Source: Dickeya fangzhongdai
Lineage (GTDB): Bacteria; Pseudomonadota; Gammaproteobacteria; Enterobacterales; Enterobacteriaceae
DNA length: 64,000 nucleotides
Assembly (NCBI RefSeq): GCF_002812485.1
Contig: NZ_CP025003.1
Coordinates: 2,356,001 to 2,420,000 of the forward strand
Reading direction: 5' to 3'
Part shown: in pieces, positions 44,574-56,018 of the stretch
Position numbering within the stretch: position 1 is the stretch's first letter
Layout of the letters: every line of letters starts with the position of its first letter
The notes under the pieces: model-generated
Databases searched by the model: none
Told to the model about the DNA's origin: nothing
Seen by the model: only the letters and a program-made list of their open reading frames with translations
Position numbers and translations under genes: made by a program

Positions 44574-45446
44574 TTATTTACGCAGGCGAATGGTGGTGGT
44601 AAGACGTGCCGGCGCCTGAGTGGTCGCCACGAGCGGTTGGGTCACGTGCGCGGTTTCAACGCAAACAAAAGTCTGGTAGCCGTCATCGGTCATATCGCTG
44701 ATGGTGCGAGACAGTTCTGCGCCCGGGTTCCAGGCCACCACGTCGCTGTGGTGAGCATGATGCACTTCAATAGTGCGTTGCAACACCGGGTCTTCAATCA
44801 GGCTGAGTGACGCTGGCTGGGTATAAATGCGGTCGGTACGGGTAGCAAACGTCAGGTCGCCCTGCTGAGTATCGGTTTTGCCGTCGTTAACCTTGTCGAT
44901 AAAGGTGTTGCCCAGGCCGCCGATGCTGATTTTGCTGATATCCCCAATCTGGAAATAGGTGTGCAGCGCGCTGGTGATGCTGTAGTCGCCGTGGCATTCG
45001 AGTTCCATGCGGCATTCCTGCGCGCTTAAATGGAAACGAGCCAGAACGGTAAACGCGTGCGGCCAGGCGGCGCGTGTTTGCTCGGAATCGCGCAGCGTGA
45101 AGCTGAGGGTAACGCCGTTCGCATCTTCACTGTGAGAGGTGAACTCCCACGCCAGCAGGCGGCCGAAACCGTGGTTGGGCTGTGCAGCCGGACCAAACCA
45201 GGGGAAACAGATGGGCACGCCGCCGCGAATCGCCACGCCGTGCTCGAATGGCGTGTTGTCGCTCAGCCACAGTACCGGTTGTTCACCTTTGGGCTGCCAG
45301 CTAATCAGATGCGCGCCCTGCAGCGCGACGGCGGCACGAACCTGCGGATGATCCACCACGATAATCGGCAGTTGGTCCAGTTGACGTTGGCTAAGGTGCG
45401 CGGTGATCGCGTTATTGATGGGAAGTGAATAAATTTTATCGCTCAT
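44574..45446 (-). CDS. yeaD: Glucose-6-phosphate 1-epimerase YeaD
   Basis: This 290-residue enzyme interconverts alpha and beta anomers of hexose-6-phosphates. It has the aldose-1-epimerase fold, with active-site marks VAIRGGVPICFPWFG, NHGFGRLLAWEF and TSALHTYFQIGD. It lies downstream of gapA in the same direction, separated by an ERIC element and the gapA terminator, so it may have its own promoter. Confidence 0.95.
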   Translation of the reverse strand: MSDKIYSLPINNAITAHLSQRQLDQLPIIVVDHPQVRAAVALQGAHLISWQPKGEQPVLWLSDNTPFEHGVAIRGGVPICFPWFGPAAQPNHGFGRLLAWEFTSHSEDANGVTLSFTLRDSEQTRAAWPHAFTVLARFHLSAQECRMELECHGDYSITSALHTYFQIGDISKISIGGLGNTFIDKVNDGKTDTQQGDLTFATRTDRIYTQPASLSLIEDPVLQRTIEVHHAHHSDVVAWNPGAELSRTISDMTDDGYQTFVCVETAHVTQPLVATTQAPARLTTTIRLRK

Positions 45447-45476
45447 GGTATTGGTTTTGCCTTTATGTTCTTGTTG

Positions 45477-45604
45477 TATACCCCAAATAATTCGGGTTAC
45501 AGGAAGGCGGCAATCGAGCGAGTCCCCAGGAGCTTACATCAGTAAGTGATTGGGGGGAGCGAGGGCAGCCAACGCACCTGCAACTTGAAGTATGACGGGT
45601 ATAT
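45477..45604. repeat. ERIC (enterobacterial repetitive intergenic consensus) element
   Basis: The core CCCCAGGAGCTTACAT then CAGTAAGTGATTGGGG matches the ERIC consensus (the ERIC primer sites). TATACCC/GGGTATA ends give an almost full-length palindrome of about 128 bases. It sits between yeaD and gapA, in transcribed but non-coding DNA. Confidence 0.93.
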
Positions 45605-45614
45605 ACCCAATAAA

Positions 45615-45638
45615 AAAGGGCGACTCATGTCGCCCTTT
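45615..45638 (-). terminator. Terminator after gapA
   Basis: AAAGGGCGAC pairs with GTCGCCCTTT around TCAT; on the minus strand a T tract follows. It lies 21 bases after the gapA stop. Confidence 0.92.
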
Positions 45639-45659
45639 CATCATCTGTTCATCGCCACA

Positions 45660-47004
<1,345 letters not shown>

Positions 47005-47421
47005 ATGACCAAGATAACCGCTTCACCACGTAATCTGAACGAGTTAACCGATCTGCAGCGGCATGTCACGCAGCAGCGGGGGACGGAAAGCCCCTACACC
47101 GGCAAACTGTTGCACAACAAGCGTACCGGGGTTTACCACTGCCTGTGCTGTCATCAGCCGCTGTTTTATTCCGACCACAAATATGACTCCGGTTGCGGCT
47201 GGCCGAGCTTCGATCGCCCGGTAGCGGAGGACGCCATCCGCTATCTGGAAGACAACTCCCACCATATGCAACGGATCGAAATCCGCTGTGGCCATTGCGA
47301 TGCGCATCTGGGGCACGTGTTCCCCGATGGTCCGCAGGACACCACCGGCGAACGTTATTGCGTGAATTCCGCGTCGCTCAGCTTTATCGATACGGAAAAC
47401 GGTCAACAGACGGATGGTTAA
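47005..47421 (+). CDS. msrB: Methionine-R-sulfoxide reductase B
   Basis: MsrB reduces the R form of methionine sulfoxide in oxidised proteins. The 138 residues include zinc cysteines in CLCCHQPLF and [12 protein letters not shown] and the catalytic cysteine in [11 protein letters not shown]. The ATG at 47005 fits the family start [14 protein letters not shown]. It is divergent from gapA, as in E. coli, and yeaC follows after 65 bases. Confidence 0.96.
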   Translation: MTKITASPRNLNELTDLQRHVTQQRGTESPYTGKLLHNKRTGVYHCLCCHQPLFYSDHKYDSGCGWPSFDRPVAEDAIRYLEDNSHHMQRIEIRCGHCDAHLGHVFPDGPQDTTGERYCVNSASLSFIDTENGQQTDG

Positions 47422-47486
47422 CGTCGCTAATACAATACTTTGACTTGAAACGTTTCAGCTAAAATCTGACTGCAGGCAGAAAAAAC

Positions 47487-47816
47487 ATGCAACTGGATGA
47501 TTTAATAAACAGCATGACCCCGGAAATCTATCAACGTCTGGTGACGGCGGTGGAGCTGGGAAAATGGCCGGACGGGGTAACCCTGACGGCGGAACAAAAG
47601 GAAAATGCGTTGCAGATGGTCATGCTGTGGCAGGCGCGCAATAACGCCGAGGCGGACCATATGACGATCAACACCCGTGGTGAAATCGAAATGAAAAGCA
47701 AGCAGGAGCTCAAGCAGCGTTTTGCCGGCGATGCTATTACTACCCCAACGTCTGCTACGACCTCAGCGCCTGCCGCTACCCTGAAACCTATCACCACCCT
47801 GAAACCGCAAGACTAA
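47487..47816 (+). CDS. yeaC: YeaC family protein (DUF1315)
   Basis: The 109-residue protein begins MQLDDLINSMTPEIYQRLVT and contains the family block ELGKWPDGVTLTAEQKENAL and MVMLWQARNNAEA. The C-terminal 30 residues are low complexity (Thr, Ala, Pro) and longer than usual. Function unknown. It is downstream of msrB in the same direction. Confidence 0.9.
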   Translation: MQLDDLINSMTPEIYQRLVTAVELGKWPDGVTLTAEQKENALQMVMLWQARNNAEADHMTINTRGEIEMKSKQELKQRFAGDAITTPTSATTSAPAATLKPITTLKPQD

Positions 47817-47861
47817 ACCCGATCGCGCCAGCATCGACAACTGGCGTGATGCGAGCATGAA

Positions 47862-48503
47862 TTACCGGCTGAGTGACGCGGTAAACGCGGGCAGATCCAT
47901 TAGCGTGGCGCCGTGTTTCGCCATCACGTCCAGCGCCTGCTGGCTATCTTTCGGATGCAGATTTACGCCGCGACAGCCATCCGTCAGCACCTCGGTCTGA
48001 TAACCCAGCGCCAGCGCATCCAGCACGGTATATTTGACGCAGTAATCGGTTGCCAGCCCCATGATGGTCAGTTGGGTAATGTCTCTGGCTTTCAACCAGT
48101 CATAAAGTTCGGTACGGGTGCGGCGGCCGTTGTCGAAAAATGCGCTGTAGCTGTCGATAAAGGGATGCGTTCCTTTGCGTACTACCCAGTTTATTGCCTG
48201 CTGATTCAGCCGGGGATGGAAATCGGCGCCGGGCGAACCCTGAACGCAATGCACCGGCCACCAGATCTGCGGTAAGCCGTCCAATTCGCCCTGGTCGCCT
48301 ACGCGGGTGCCGGAATTGACGGCAAAACTGCGGTGATCCGCCGGATGCCAGTCCTGACAGGCAACGACTATTACCCCGGCCTGCTGGCAGGCGGCGATAG
48401 CCTGATTCGCCACCGCGACCACGCTATCGCCGTCCGAGACGGCCAGCGCCCCGCCTGCACAGAAGTCATTCTGGATATCCACCAGCAAGAGTGCTCTGTT
48501 CAT
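47862..48503 (-). CDS. pncA: Nicotinamidase
   Basis: PncA hydrolyses nicotinamide to nicotinic acid for NAD salvage. The 213-residue protein has the catalytic triad marks: LLVDIQNDFC (Asp), VVRKGTHPFIDSYSAF (Lys) and IMGLATDYCVKYTVLD (Cys). The metal-binding CQDWHPADHRSFA is present. It is 58 bases after ansA in the same direction, likely an operon. Confidence 0.95.
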   Translation of the reverse strand: MNRALLLVDIQNDFCAGGALAVSDGDSVVAVANQAIAACQQAGVIVVACQDWHPADHRSFAVNSGTRVGDQGELDGLPQIWWPVHCVQGSPGADFHPRLNQQAINWVVRKGTHPFIDSYSAFFDNGRRTRTELYDWLKARDITQLTIMGLATDYCVKYTVLDALALGYQTEVLTDGCRGVNLHPKDSQQALDVMAKHGATLMDLPAFTASLSR

Positions 48504-48561
48504 ATGGTGTTCTTCTTATTAAAATTTTTATGTTCTGGATGCTGTGTTGGTTGCAGGCGAT

Positions 48562-49581
48562 TTAATCTTTGTCGCTCAGTTCTCCGCGCAGGTTTTGCTG
48601 CATTAGCTGGCGAATCTGGTCAGGGGAAAGATCGTTCCTGCTTAACAGATAATGCAGTTTCGTCAGAGCCGCTTCAACCGTCATATCAAACCCGCTGATG
48701 ACGCCAGCCTGCGCCAGCGCATTGCCGGTGGCGTAACCGTCCATGTTGACCCGTCCTGAAATGCATTGCGTCAGGTTAACCACCACGATGCCGCGTTCGG
48801 ATGCGCGGCGCAGTTCATCAAGCAGGCCTGAGCTTTGGGGCGCGTTGCCGACGCCATACGAGCGCAGAATCAGCGCTTTTACCGGCTGAAGCAGGAAATT
48901 GCTTACCACATCGGCGGAGATGCCGGGGTAGATCGTCACCACACCGATCGGCTGCGGCGTGATGGCATGCACGATCAGCGGCCCGCTAATCGGGTCGGGG
49001 TTGGCCGGCGTCAGACGGCGGATGTGAATACCGGCTTCCAGCAGCGGCGGAAAGTTCGGGGAGGCAAAGGCGTCAAAACCGTCGGCGTGCGCTTTGGTGG
49101 TACGGTTGCCGCGCAGCAGTTTGTTATTGAAGAACAAGCTGACTTCGTTGACCGGGTGATTGGCCGCCACGTACAACGCATTGAGCAGGTTGGTTTGCCC
49201 ATCGGAGCGTAGTTCCGCCAGCGGAATTTGTGACCCCGTCACAATGACCGGTTTAGACAGATTCTCCAGCATGAAAGACAGGGCAGAGGCGGTGAATGCC
49301 ATGGTGTCGGTGCCATGCAGAATCACGAAACCGTCGTACTGGTCATAGTGCTGCTGGATGTCATTCGCAATCGATTGCCAGTCAGACGGCGTCATATCGG
49401 ATGAGTCGATCAGCGGTGTATATTCGTGAATAGTGAACGAAGGCATTTCCGGACGATGAAATTCCGGCATCTGCGCCAGTTGTTGTTGCAGGTGGCCGGA
49501 AACCGGGATGTAACCGTTGGCGGAGCGCTGCATACCGATGGTGCCGCCGGTATAGGCGACATAAATGGATTTCTTTTGCAT
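48562..49581 (-). CDS. ansA: Cytoplasmic L-asparaginase I
   Basis: AnsA hydrolyses L-asparagine to aspartate and ammonia in the cytoplasm. The first catalytic threonine is in VAYTGGTIGMQ and the second in LHGTDTMAFTASAL. There is no signal peptide, unlike AnsB. The ATG at 49581 gives 339 residues, one more than in E. coli. It precedes pncA, with sppA upstream. Confidence 0.95.
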   Translation of the reverse strand: MQKKSIYVAYTGGTIGMQRSANGYIPVSGHLQQQLAQMPEFHRPEMPSFTIHEYTPLIDSSDMTPSDWQSIANDIQQHYDQYDGFVILHGTDTMAFTASALSFMLENLSKPVIVTGSQIPLAELRSDGQTNLLNALYVAANHPVNEVSLFFNNKLLRGNRTTKAHADGFDAFASPNFPPLLEAGIHIRRLTPANPDPISGPLIVHAITPQPIGVVTIYPGISADVVSNFLLQPVKALILRSYGVGNAPQSSGLLDELRRASERGIVVVNLTQCISGRVNMDGYATGNALAQAGVISGFDMTVEAALTKLHYLLSRNDLSPDQIRQLMQQNLRGELSDKD

Positions 49582-49719
49582 GGATAGTCTGGGTCGGGAC
49601 ACTGTTGGTTAGAGAAACGGTTAGCCGTCAAAGGCCAGGATTATAAAAAGGTTCAGTAGTAAATAAAAAGGCTTCGGCGGTAAAAACAGCCCGGCAGTAC
49701 CGGGCTGTTCAGGGAAGCA

Positions 49720-51570
49720 TTAACGCACGTCGCCGCAATTCAGGCACAGCGCGTAACGGTTTTGCGGATCGTTCAAGGCGTCCAGCACCGACGTTTGCGC
49801 GCGAACCGTCTGCGCCAACTGAGCCACCGGCGCCGGCACCACCGCCTGCAACGCGGAAGGCAGCATGGCGTAGACCGAACTTCTGACCTGGCTGAACATC
49901 GTATCAAGCAGGTCCGGCTCGCCGGAATACCAGCTCAATTGATAATGTTCCAGTTTGGCCAGTTCCGCCGCTTTCTTCACGGCGTCGTCAAAGTCGCCCA
50001 GTTGATCCACCAGCCCGTTGGTTTTGGCATCGCTGCCGACCCAAACATGCCCCTGCGCGATGGCATCCACTTCCTGCGGGGTTTTCTTGCGTGACTCCGC
50101 CACCAGTGAAATAAAGTTCTGATAACCACGCTCAATATTGAGTTGCATCAGTTGGCTGGCTTCTGCCGGCAAGGCTCTGGTCTGGGACAGCGCGGCCAGC
50201 GGAGAGGTGGCGACGCCGTCGGTGTGTACGCCGATGCTGTCCAGCGAATTTTCGAAGGTGGTGACGACGCCGAAAATCCCGATTGAGCCGGTCAGGGTGC
50301 TGGGGCTGGCGATGATGGCGTTGGCCGGCGTGGAAATCCAGTAGCCGCCGGAGGCCGCCATGCCGCCCATGGAAACCACCACCGGTTTGCCCGCCTGTCG
50401 CGCCGCCGCCAGTTCCGAACGAATCAGCTCAGAGGCGGTGACGCTGCCGCCGGGGCTGTTCACCCGCAGGATGATGGCTTTGACTTTCGGGTCCAGACGG
50501 GCGTCGCGGATCTGCGCCGCCGTGGTATCGCCGCCGACATACCCCGGGGTTTCCTTGCCGTCGACGATGGTGCCGTTGGCAAACACCACGGCGATTTCGT
50601 TGGCATTGGTTACCGGCGGGGTCGGCGCGTAATCATAGATGCTGGTGAAGTTGAAGTTTTTGTTTTTGGCGTCCCATCCAAAGGCTTTGATTAATGACTG
50701 CTCAATCACCGAACGGGATGCGACTTCGTCCACCAGCTTGTTTTCCAGCGCATAACGGGCGGTGTCGCCGTTCAGCGTTTGCAAACCGGCGAGCAGGTTT
50801 TCGGCGCCCGGGAACAGCTGTTGCGGCGTGATCTGGCGGTTGGCCGCTACCGTATCCAGATAATGCTGCCACAGGGTGGAAATCCAGCGATTATCGGCCT
50901 CACGGGCGGCCGGCGACATGTCGTCGCGGATGAACGGTTCGACGGCCGATTTGTAAGTGCCGACGCGGAAGATATGCGTGGTGACCTTCAGCTTGTCCAG
51001 CAGCGTCTTATAGTAAAGGTTATTGGTGGCGAAGCCGTGCAGGTCGATATTTCCCTGCGGGGTCAGGTAGATTTTGTTGGCAAAACTGGCCAGATAGTAT
51101 TGCGTCTGGTTGAAGTTGTCGCCGACGGCGAAAATCGGTTTGCCGGCATCGCGGAATTCACGCAGCGCTTTGCCGATGTATTGCAGCGAAGGCTGATCCG
51201 CGCTGACGAAGTCGGACAGGTCCATCACCATACCGGTAATGTTGCTGTCGTCTTTGGCCTGACGGATACTGTCGACAATATCAAACAACGCATTTTCCTG
51301 ATGACGGCTGGCGGACACGCCGAAAAACTCCCGTCCGAACTGGCGTAGTTTGTTGTTGACGGACGGTTTATCCACCACCACGCCCGTCAGATCCAGCATC
51401 AACGCTCCTCGCGCCGGCTCAGCCTGCGTGGTTTTTAGCTGGCTATAGACCCCGATACCGACCAGGATCAAAAACACCAGAAAGAGGTTGAGGATAAATT
51501 CGCGGATAAAATTCAGCAGGCGCCATCCCCATCTGAATATTCCACTGAAAATTCGCCACATTGTGCGCAT
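49720..51570 (-). CDS. sppA: Signal peptide peptidase SppA (protease IV)
   Basis: This inner-membrane serine protease degrades cleaved signal peptides. It has 616 residues, an N-terminal membrane segment (ILNLFLVFLILVGIGVY) and two tandem S49 domains. The Lys general base lies in the first half (HIFRVGTYKSAVEPF) and the serine nucleophile in VVSMGGMAASGGYW. The start MRTMWRIFSGIFRW at 51570 fits the family; a GTG two codons earlier is not used. It ends with a CLNCGDVR tail. Confidence 0.96.
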   Translation of the reverse strand: MRTMWRIFSGIFRWGWRLLNFIREFILNLFLVFLILVGIGVYSQLKTTQAEPARGALMLDLTGVVVDKPSVNNKLRQFGREFFGVSASRHQENALFDIVDSIRQAKDDSNITGMVMDLSDFVSADQPSLQYIGKALREFRDAGKPIFAVGDNFNQTQYYLASFANKIYLTPQGNIDLHGFATNNLYYKTLLDKLKVTTHIFRVGTYKSAVEPFIRDDMSPAAREADNRWISTLWQHYLDTVAANRQITPQQLFPGAENLLAGLQTLNGDTARYALENKLVDEVASRSVIEQSLIKAFGWDAKNKNFNFTSIYDYAPTPPVTNANEIAVVFANGTIVDGKETPGYVGGDTTAAQIRDARLDPKVKAIILRVNSPGGSVTASELIRSELAAARQAGKPVVVSMGGMAASGGYWISTPANAIIASPSTLTGSIGIFGVVTTFENSLDSIGVHTDGVATSPLAALSQTRALPAEASQLMQLNIERGYQNFISLVAESRKKTPQEVDAIAQGHVWVGSDAKTNGLVDQLGDFDDAVKKAAELAKLEHYQLSWYSGEPDLLDTMFSQVRSSVYAMLPSALQAVVPAPVAQLAQTVRAQTSVLDALNDPQNRYALCLNCGDVR

Positions 51571-51836
51571 GTCCACTCCGTCAAAAGAAAACTGGGTTTA
51601 AGCGGCGCCCCGTGTTTGCCGGGCGATGCGCTGCCAAAAAAAGTATCAGCGCGATCACGCCCGCACGCGGGGCACTGGCGGTATCCTAATGAGCGACAGG
51701 ATAAAAGTCAGCTATTTATCTTGCCGCAAGGTTGGCGGCGGGGCGCTAACTTGTAACAAATCTTCTACCTGTGCTACCGTGGCGCGCAACCGGATTTTAT
51801 TCACCGACAGCAGATTTTCATGACAGGAGAGATGTG

Positions 51837-52388
51837 ATGGATGCTCTGGAATTGCTACTGAATCGTCGTTCGGCGTCCCGTCTGGCGGCACCTGCGCCGG
51901 CGGGCGACGCGCTGGAGAATATTCTGCGCGCGGGCCTGCGGGCGCCGGACCATGGCGCGCTGCAGCCGTGGCGTTTCTCCCTTATTCAGGATGAGGGGTT
52001 ATCCCGCTTCAGCGATCTGCTGGTCAGCGCGGCATTGCAGGATAATCTGGACGAGGCCGCGGTTGAAAAAGCGCGTCAGGCGCCATTCCGCGCCCCGATG
52101 ATCATTACCGTTGTCGCGCACTGTGAGGAAAATCCTAAAGTTCCGCACTGGGAACAGGTCGTATCCGCCGGCTGCGCGGTGCAGGCAATGCAAATGGCGG
52201 CGCTGGCGCAGGGGTTCAACGGTATCTGGCGCAGCGGCGCCTGGACTCATCATCCGCTGGTGCGCGACGCCTTTGGCTGCCGTGCGCAGGATGAAATTGT
52301 CGGTTTCCTTTATTTAGGGACGCCTCAGCTTAAAGCCTCCGCCGCGATCACGCCCGTTGATAGCGCGAAGTTTGTCAGCTATTTCTAA
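51837..52388 (+). CDS. ydjA: Nitroreductase-family flavoprotein YdjA
   Basis: The 183-residue FMN enzyme is one of the smallest nitroreductases. FMN contacts are in [10 protein letters not shown] and [13 protein letters not shown], and the conserved [11 protein letters not shown] follows. The physiological substrate is unknown. In E. coli ydjA is followed by selD and topB; here topB comes next after 84 bases and selD is missing. A ribosome site (AGGAGAG) stands before the ATG. Confidence 0.94.
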   Translation: MDALELLLNRRSASRLAAPAPAGDALENILRAGLRAPDHGALQPWRFSLIQDEGLSRFSDLLVSAALQDNLDEAAVEKARQAPFRAPMIITVVAHCEENPKVPHWEQVVSAGCAVQAMQMAALAQGFNGIWRSGAWTHHPLVRDAFGCRAQDEIVGFLYLGTPQLKASAAITPVDSAKFVSYF

Positions 52389-52472
52389 TTTCTGTATTGA
52401 CGATGTTTCCCCTGATTCGCGCTCCTGACGGTGCGCGCGTCAGGAAATATCCGTTCTGCCTTGCGGTGTGAC

Positions 52473-54398
52473 ATGCGACTGTTTATTGCGGAAAAACCCA
52501 GTCTTGCCAGAGCCATTGCCGATGTGCTGCCCAAACCGCAGCGACGCAGCGATGGCTTTATTGCCTGTGGCGAACAGGATGTCGTGACCTGGTGCGTGGG
52601 GCACCTGCTGGAACAGGCGCAACCGGATGTGTACGACGCCCGTTATGCGCGCTGGTCGCTGGCGGATCTGCCGATTGTGCCGCAGAAATGGCTGTTGCAG
52701 CCGCGACCGTCTGTCAGCAAACAGCTGAATGTTATAAAAAAATTACTGACTCAGGCCGATGAAATCATTCATGCCGGCGACCCGGATCGCGAAGGACAGT
52801 TACTGGTGGACGAAGTGCTGGAGTATCTGGCGCTGCCGGAAGAAAAGCGTCAGCATGTGAGCCGCTGCCTGATCAACGACCTGAATCCGCAGGCGGTGGA
52901 GCGGGCGGTGTCGCGCCTGCGTGAAAACCGGGAATTCGTTCCGCTGTGCGTCTCCGCGCTGGCCCGCTCGCGCGCCGACTGGCTGTACGGCATCAACATG
53001 ACCCGTGCTTATACCCTGCTGGGACGAAACGCCGGTTACGAAGGCGTGCTATCGGTCGGTCGGGTGCAGACGCCGGTGCTGGGGCTGGTGGTGCGGCGTG
53101 ACGAAGAGATCGACAATTTTGTGGCCCGCGACTATTTCGAGGTTAAGGCGCATATCGTCACCCCGGCCGACGAGCGGTTTGTCGCCTTGTGGCAGCCCAG
53201 TGAATCCTGCGAACCGTATCAGGACGAAGAAGGGCGGTTACTGCATCGCCCGCTGGCCGAGCACGTCGTCAAACGCATCGAAGGGCAACCGGCGAGGGTT
53301 ACCGCCTATAATGATAAACGGGAATCGGAAACCGCGCCGCTGCCGTATTCTCTTTCCGCTCTGCAGATTGAAGCCGCCAAACGCTTTGGCCTTAGCGCCC
53401 AGCAGGTGCTGGATGTTTGCCAGCGGCTGTATGAAACGCACAAGTTGATCACCTATCCGCGTTCGGATTGCCGTTATCTGCCGGAAGAGCATTTTGCCGG
53501 GCGACAGGCGGTGCTGAACGCGATTGCAGCGCATCAGCCGGATTTGTTGCCGCAGCCTGCCGTTGATCCCGAGCGCCGCAACCGCTGCTGGGATGACGGC
53601 AAGGTCGATGCCCACCACGCCATTATTCCCACGGCGCGCAGCGCCCGCACCTCGTTGACGGAACATGAAAGCCAGGTCTATGGGCTGATTGCCCGGCAGT
53701 ACCTGATGCAGTTTTGCGCGGATGCGGTGTTTCGTAAATGCGTTATCGATCTGGATATCGCCGGCGGCAAGTTTGTCGCCAAGGCGCGATTTCTGGCTGA
53801 GGCAGGCTGGCGAACGCTGCTTGGCAACAAAGAGCGGGATGAGGAAAACGAGGGGATGCCGTTGCCGGTAGTGGCAAAAGATGATGAACTTTTGTGCGAG
53901 CGGGGCGAGGTAGTGGAACGGCAGACTCAGCCGCCCCGACACTTCACCGATGCAACCTTGTTGTCCGCCATGACCGGTATCGCCCGCTTTGTGCAGGATA
54001 AGGCGTTGAAGAAAATCCTGCGCGAAACCGACGGGTTGGGCACCGAAGCCACGCGCGCAGGCATTATCGAGCTTCTGTTTAAACGCGCGTTTCTGATCAA
54101 AAAAGGGCGTTATATTCATTCCACTGATGCGGGCAAAGCGTTGATTCACGCTTTGCCGCCGATGGCGGCGCACCCGGACATGACGGCGCACTGGGAGGCC
54201 ACGCTGACGCAGATCAGCGAAAAGCGCTGCCGCTATCAGGATTTCATGCAGCCTCTGACCCAGTCGCTGTATGAACTTATTCAGCAGGCCCGGCAAAGTG
54301 GTAATATCACGGCATTCAGAGGATTACCGCCGGTTAAACGTTCTCCGCCCGCGGGGCGGAAACGTCGCCAGTCACGTTCAGCCAGCACAAAGGAGTAA
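52473..54398 (+). CDS. topB: DNA topoisomerase III
   Basis: This type IA topoisomerase decatenates DNA. The 641-residue protein begins [20 protein letters not shown] (Toprim; acidic residues in [13 protein letters not shown]), has the active-site tyrosine in [18 protein letters not shown] (about residue 328), and the type IA block [15 protein letters not shown]. The C-terminus is short and basic ([12 protein letters not shown]). The ATG at 52473 is the family start. Confidence 0.96.
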   Translation: MRLFIAEKPSLARAIADVLPKPQRRSDGFIACGEQDVVTWCVGHLLEQAQPDVYDARYARWSLADLPIVPQKWLLQPRPSVSKQLNVIKKLLTQADEIIHAGDPDREGQLLVDEVLEYLALPEEKRQHVSRCLINDLNPQAVERAVSRLRENREFVPLCVSALARSRADWLYGINMTRAYTLLGRNAGYEGVLSVGRVQTPVLGLVVRRDEEIDNFVARDYFEVKAHIVTPADERFVALWQPSESCEPYQDEEGRLLHRPLAEHVVKRIEGQPARVTAYNDKRESETAPLPYSLSALQIEAAKRFGLSAQQVLDVCQRLYETHKLITYPRSDCRYLPEEHFAGRQAVLNAIAAHQPDLLPQPAVDPERRNRCWDDGKVDAHHAIIPTARSARTSLTEHESQVYGLIARQYLMQFCADAVFRKCVIDLDIAGGKFVAKARFLAEAGWRTLLGNKERDEENEGMPLPVVAKDDELLCERGEVVERQTQPPRHFTDATLLSAMTGIARFVQDKALKKILRETDGLGTEATRAGIIELLFKRAFLIKKGRYIHSTDAGKALIHALPPMAAHPDMTAHWEATLTQISEKRCRYQDFMQPLTQSLYELIQQARQSGNITAFRGLPPVKRSPPAGRKRRQSRSASTKE

Positions 54399-54403
54399 CG
54401 CAG

Positions 54404-54799
54404 ATGAAAGCATGGGGCACCTTCCTGATGGCAACAGGCCTGTTGTTATCTTCCGCTGCGCAGGCGGCGACGCAAACCACGGTGATTACGCAGGGGAATC
54501 CTGTGGTGCTGCCGGGTAATGGCAGCAGTACCCACGGCACGGTATCCACAACGCAGGGCAGCACCAACACCGAGGTGGTGGTGCCGGTTCCTCCTCAGGT
54601 GATCTGGGGGAACGGCAATGGCGGCAACGTGCAGCGTGAAGCTCAGGTTAATTGCATGAGCTGCTGCATTTATCAGAACAGAAACTACTCTGAAGGCTCG
54701 GTGGTGAGGGCGGAAGGCGTGTTGCTGCAATGTCAGCGCGACAAGGGTAATCTCGGCACCAACAATCTGGTGTGGCGTATCATCAAAGAACAGCAGTAA
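54404..54799 (+). CDS. Exported DUF1496 protein
   Basis: The 131-residue product has a signal peptide (cut after SSAAQA), a Gly/Thr/Asn-rich linker, and the DUF1496 core NCMSCCIYQNRNYSEGSVV and GVLLQCQRD, with three conserved cysteines. The role is unknown. It begins five bases after the topB stop with AAAGGAG overlapping the end of topB, so it is coupled to topB. Confidence 0.85.
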   Translation: MKAWGTFLMATGLLLSSAAQAATQTTVITQGNPVVLPGNGSSTHGTVSTTQGSTNTEVVVPVPPQVIWGNGNGGNVQREAQVNCMSCCIYQNRNYSEGSVVRAEGVLLQCQRDKGNLGTNNLVWRIIKEQQ

Positions 54800-54844
54800 A
54801 CGTACGTGGTGATAGCGGGGCTGCTTGCAGCCCCGATCGCGTCA

Positions 54845-55651
54845 TCAGAGCGTGAATTCCGCCCACACCGGCGCGTGGTCGGAAGGTTTTTCCATTCCCC
54901 GAATCGCATAATCGATACCGGTGGCCGCGCAGCGGCTGGCCAGCGGTGCCGTGGCCATAATCAGGTCGATGCGCAGGCCGCGGTTGTCGTCAAACCCGGC
55001 CGAGCGGTAATCAAACCACGAAAACCGGTCCTGACACTCGGGATTGGCGGCGCGGAAGGTATCGACCAATCCCCAGTTTTTCAGCCGTTCCATCCATTCG
55101 CGCTCTTCCGGCAGGAATGAGCACTTGCCGGTGCGCAGCCAGCGTTTACGATTGTCCTCGCCAATACCGATATCCAGATCGGTCGGACTGATGTTCATGT
55201 CACCCATAATCAGCACCGGCTGGTCCGCCTGATGGTGCTGGTCAAGATAATGCTGCAAATCCTGATAGAAACGGGTCTTGGCCGGGAATTTCACCGGGTG
55301 GTCGCGGCTTTCGCCTTGTGGAAAGTAGCCGTTGACCACGGTCAGCGTGCCGAGCGGCGTCGCCAGGTCCGCCATGATGATACGGCGCTGGGCGTCTTCT
55401 TCGTCCGTGGGGAATCCGCGACGGACCGCCAGCGGCTCGGCTTTGATCAGCAGCGCAACGCCGTAGTGGCCTTTCTGCCCGTGGTAGAAGACGTGATAAC
55501 CAAACTGTTTCACCTCTTCGAGCGGAAACATATCGTCGTGGACTTTGGTTTCCTGCAGACCGATCACATCAGGCTGATGTTGTTTGATGATTGCGGCCAA
55601 CTGGTGTGGTCGGGCGCGCAGCCCGTTGATATTGAAAGAAACAAACTTCAT
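54845..55651 (-). CDS. xthA: Exonuclease III
   Basis: This is the major AP endonuclease and 3'-to-5' exonuclease for base excision repair. The 268 residues begin [20 protein letters not shown], with metal-binding Asn/Glu residues in [27 protein letters not shown] and the C-terminal [17 protein letters not shown] (active His/Asp). It faces the glycine riboswitch region back to back. Confidence 0.97.
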   Translation of the reverse strand: MKFVSFNINGLRARPHQLAAIIKQHQPDVIGLQETKVHDDMFPLEEVKQFGYHVFYHGQKGHYGVALLIKAEPLAVRRGFPTDEEDAQRRIIMADLATPLGTLTVVNGYFPQGESRDHPVKFPAKTRFYQDLQHYLDQHHQADQPVLIMGDMNISPTDLDIGIGEDNRKRWLRTGKCSFLPEEREWMERLKNWGLVDTFRAANPECQDRFSWFDYRSAGFDDNRGLRIDLIMATAPLASRCAATGIDYAIRGMEKPSDHAPVWAEFTL

Positions 55652-55761
55652 GTTCGCTGCCGTTGTTAAAAAAACGTGCCCCGATGTTAGCAGAAAGGCG
55701 GGAGTCGAGTCACGGCGGCTACGCTGCTGTATCAGCAGTCATAACTATCGGTGATGGCTGG

Positions 55762-55790
55762 TTGAACCGGGCGGCGATAGCCCGTATACT
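55762..55790 (+). promoter_or_regulatory. Sigma70 promoter of the glycine-riboswitch unit
   Basis: TTGAAC and TATACT separated by 17 bases; transcription should start near 55797, just before the first aptamer. Confidence 0.75.
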
Positions 55791-55800
55791 CCGCGGCTTG

Positions 55801-55995
55801 CAGGAGAGCGGAAGGCACTATATGTCACGAATGTCACGACACGCCTTCCCGCCGAAGGCGCAAACTCCCATAATCGCTCAGGCTACCTTACTGCACATTT
55901 CTATGACGCCAACTGGAGAGCGGTTGCCAGACAACCCACCGAAGGGGCAAGCGGTTTTACCGCGTAAACTCTCAGGTAAAAGGACAGAGGGAGGG
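55801..55995 (+). promoter_or_regulatory. Tandem glycine riboswitch
   Basis: Two gcvT-type aptamers stand head to tail. The first has GGAGAGCG (55803), the hallmark CGCCGAAGGCGCAAACTCCC (partly AT-split) and CGCTCAGGC. The second has TGGAGAGCGG (55914), CCACCGAAGGGGCAAGCGG and AAACTCTCAGGTAAAAGGAC. They are joined by a short linker, as in cooperative glycine riboswitches. The start codon of the TRIC gene follows 24 bases after the second aptamer. Confidence 0.93.
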
Positions 55996-56018
55996 GCACA
56001 TTTCACAAGGGTACGTGT

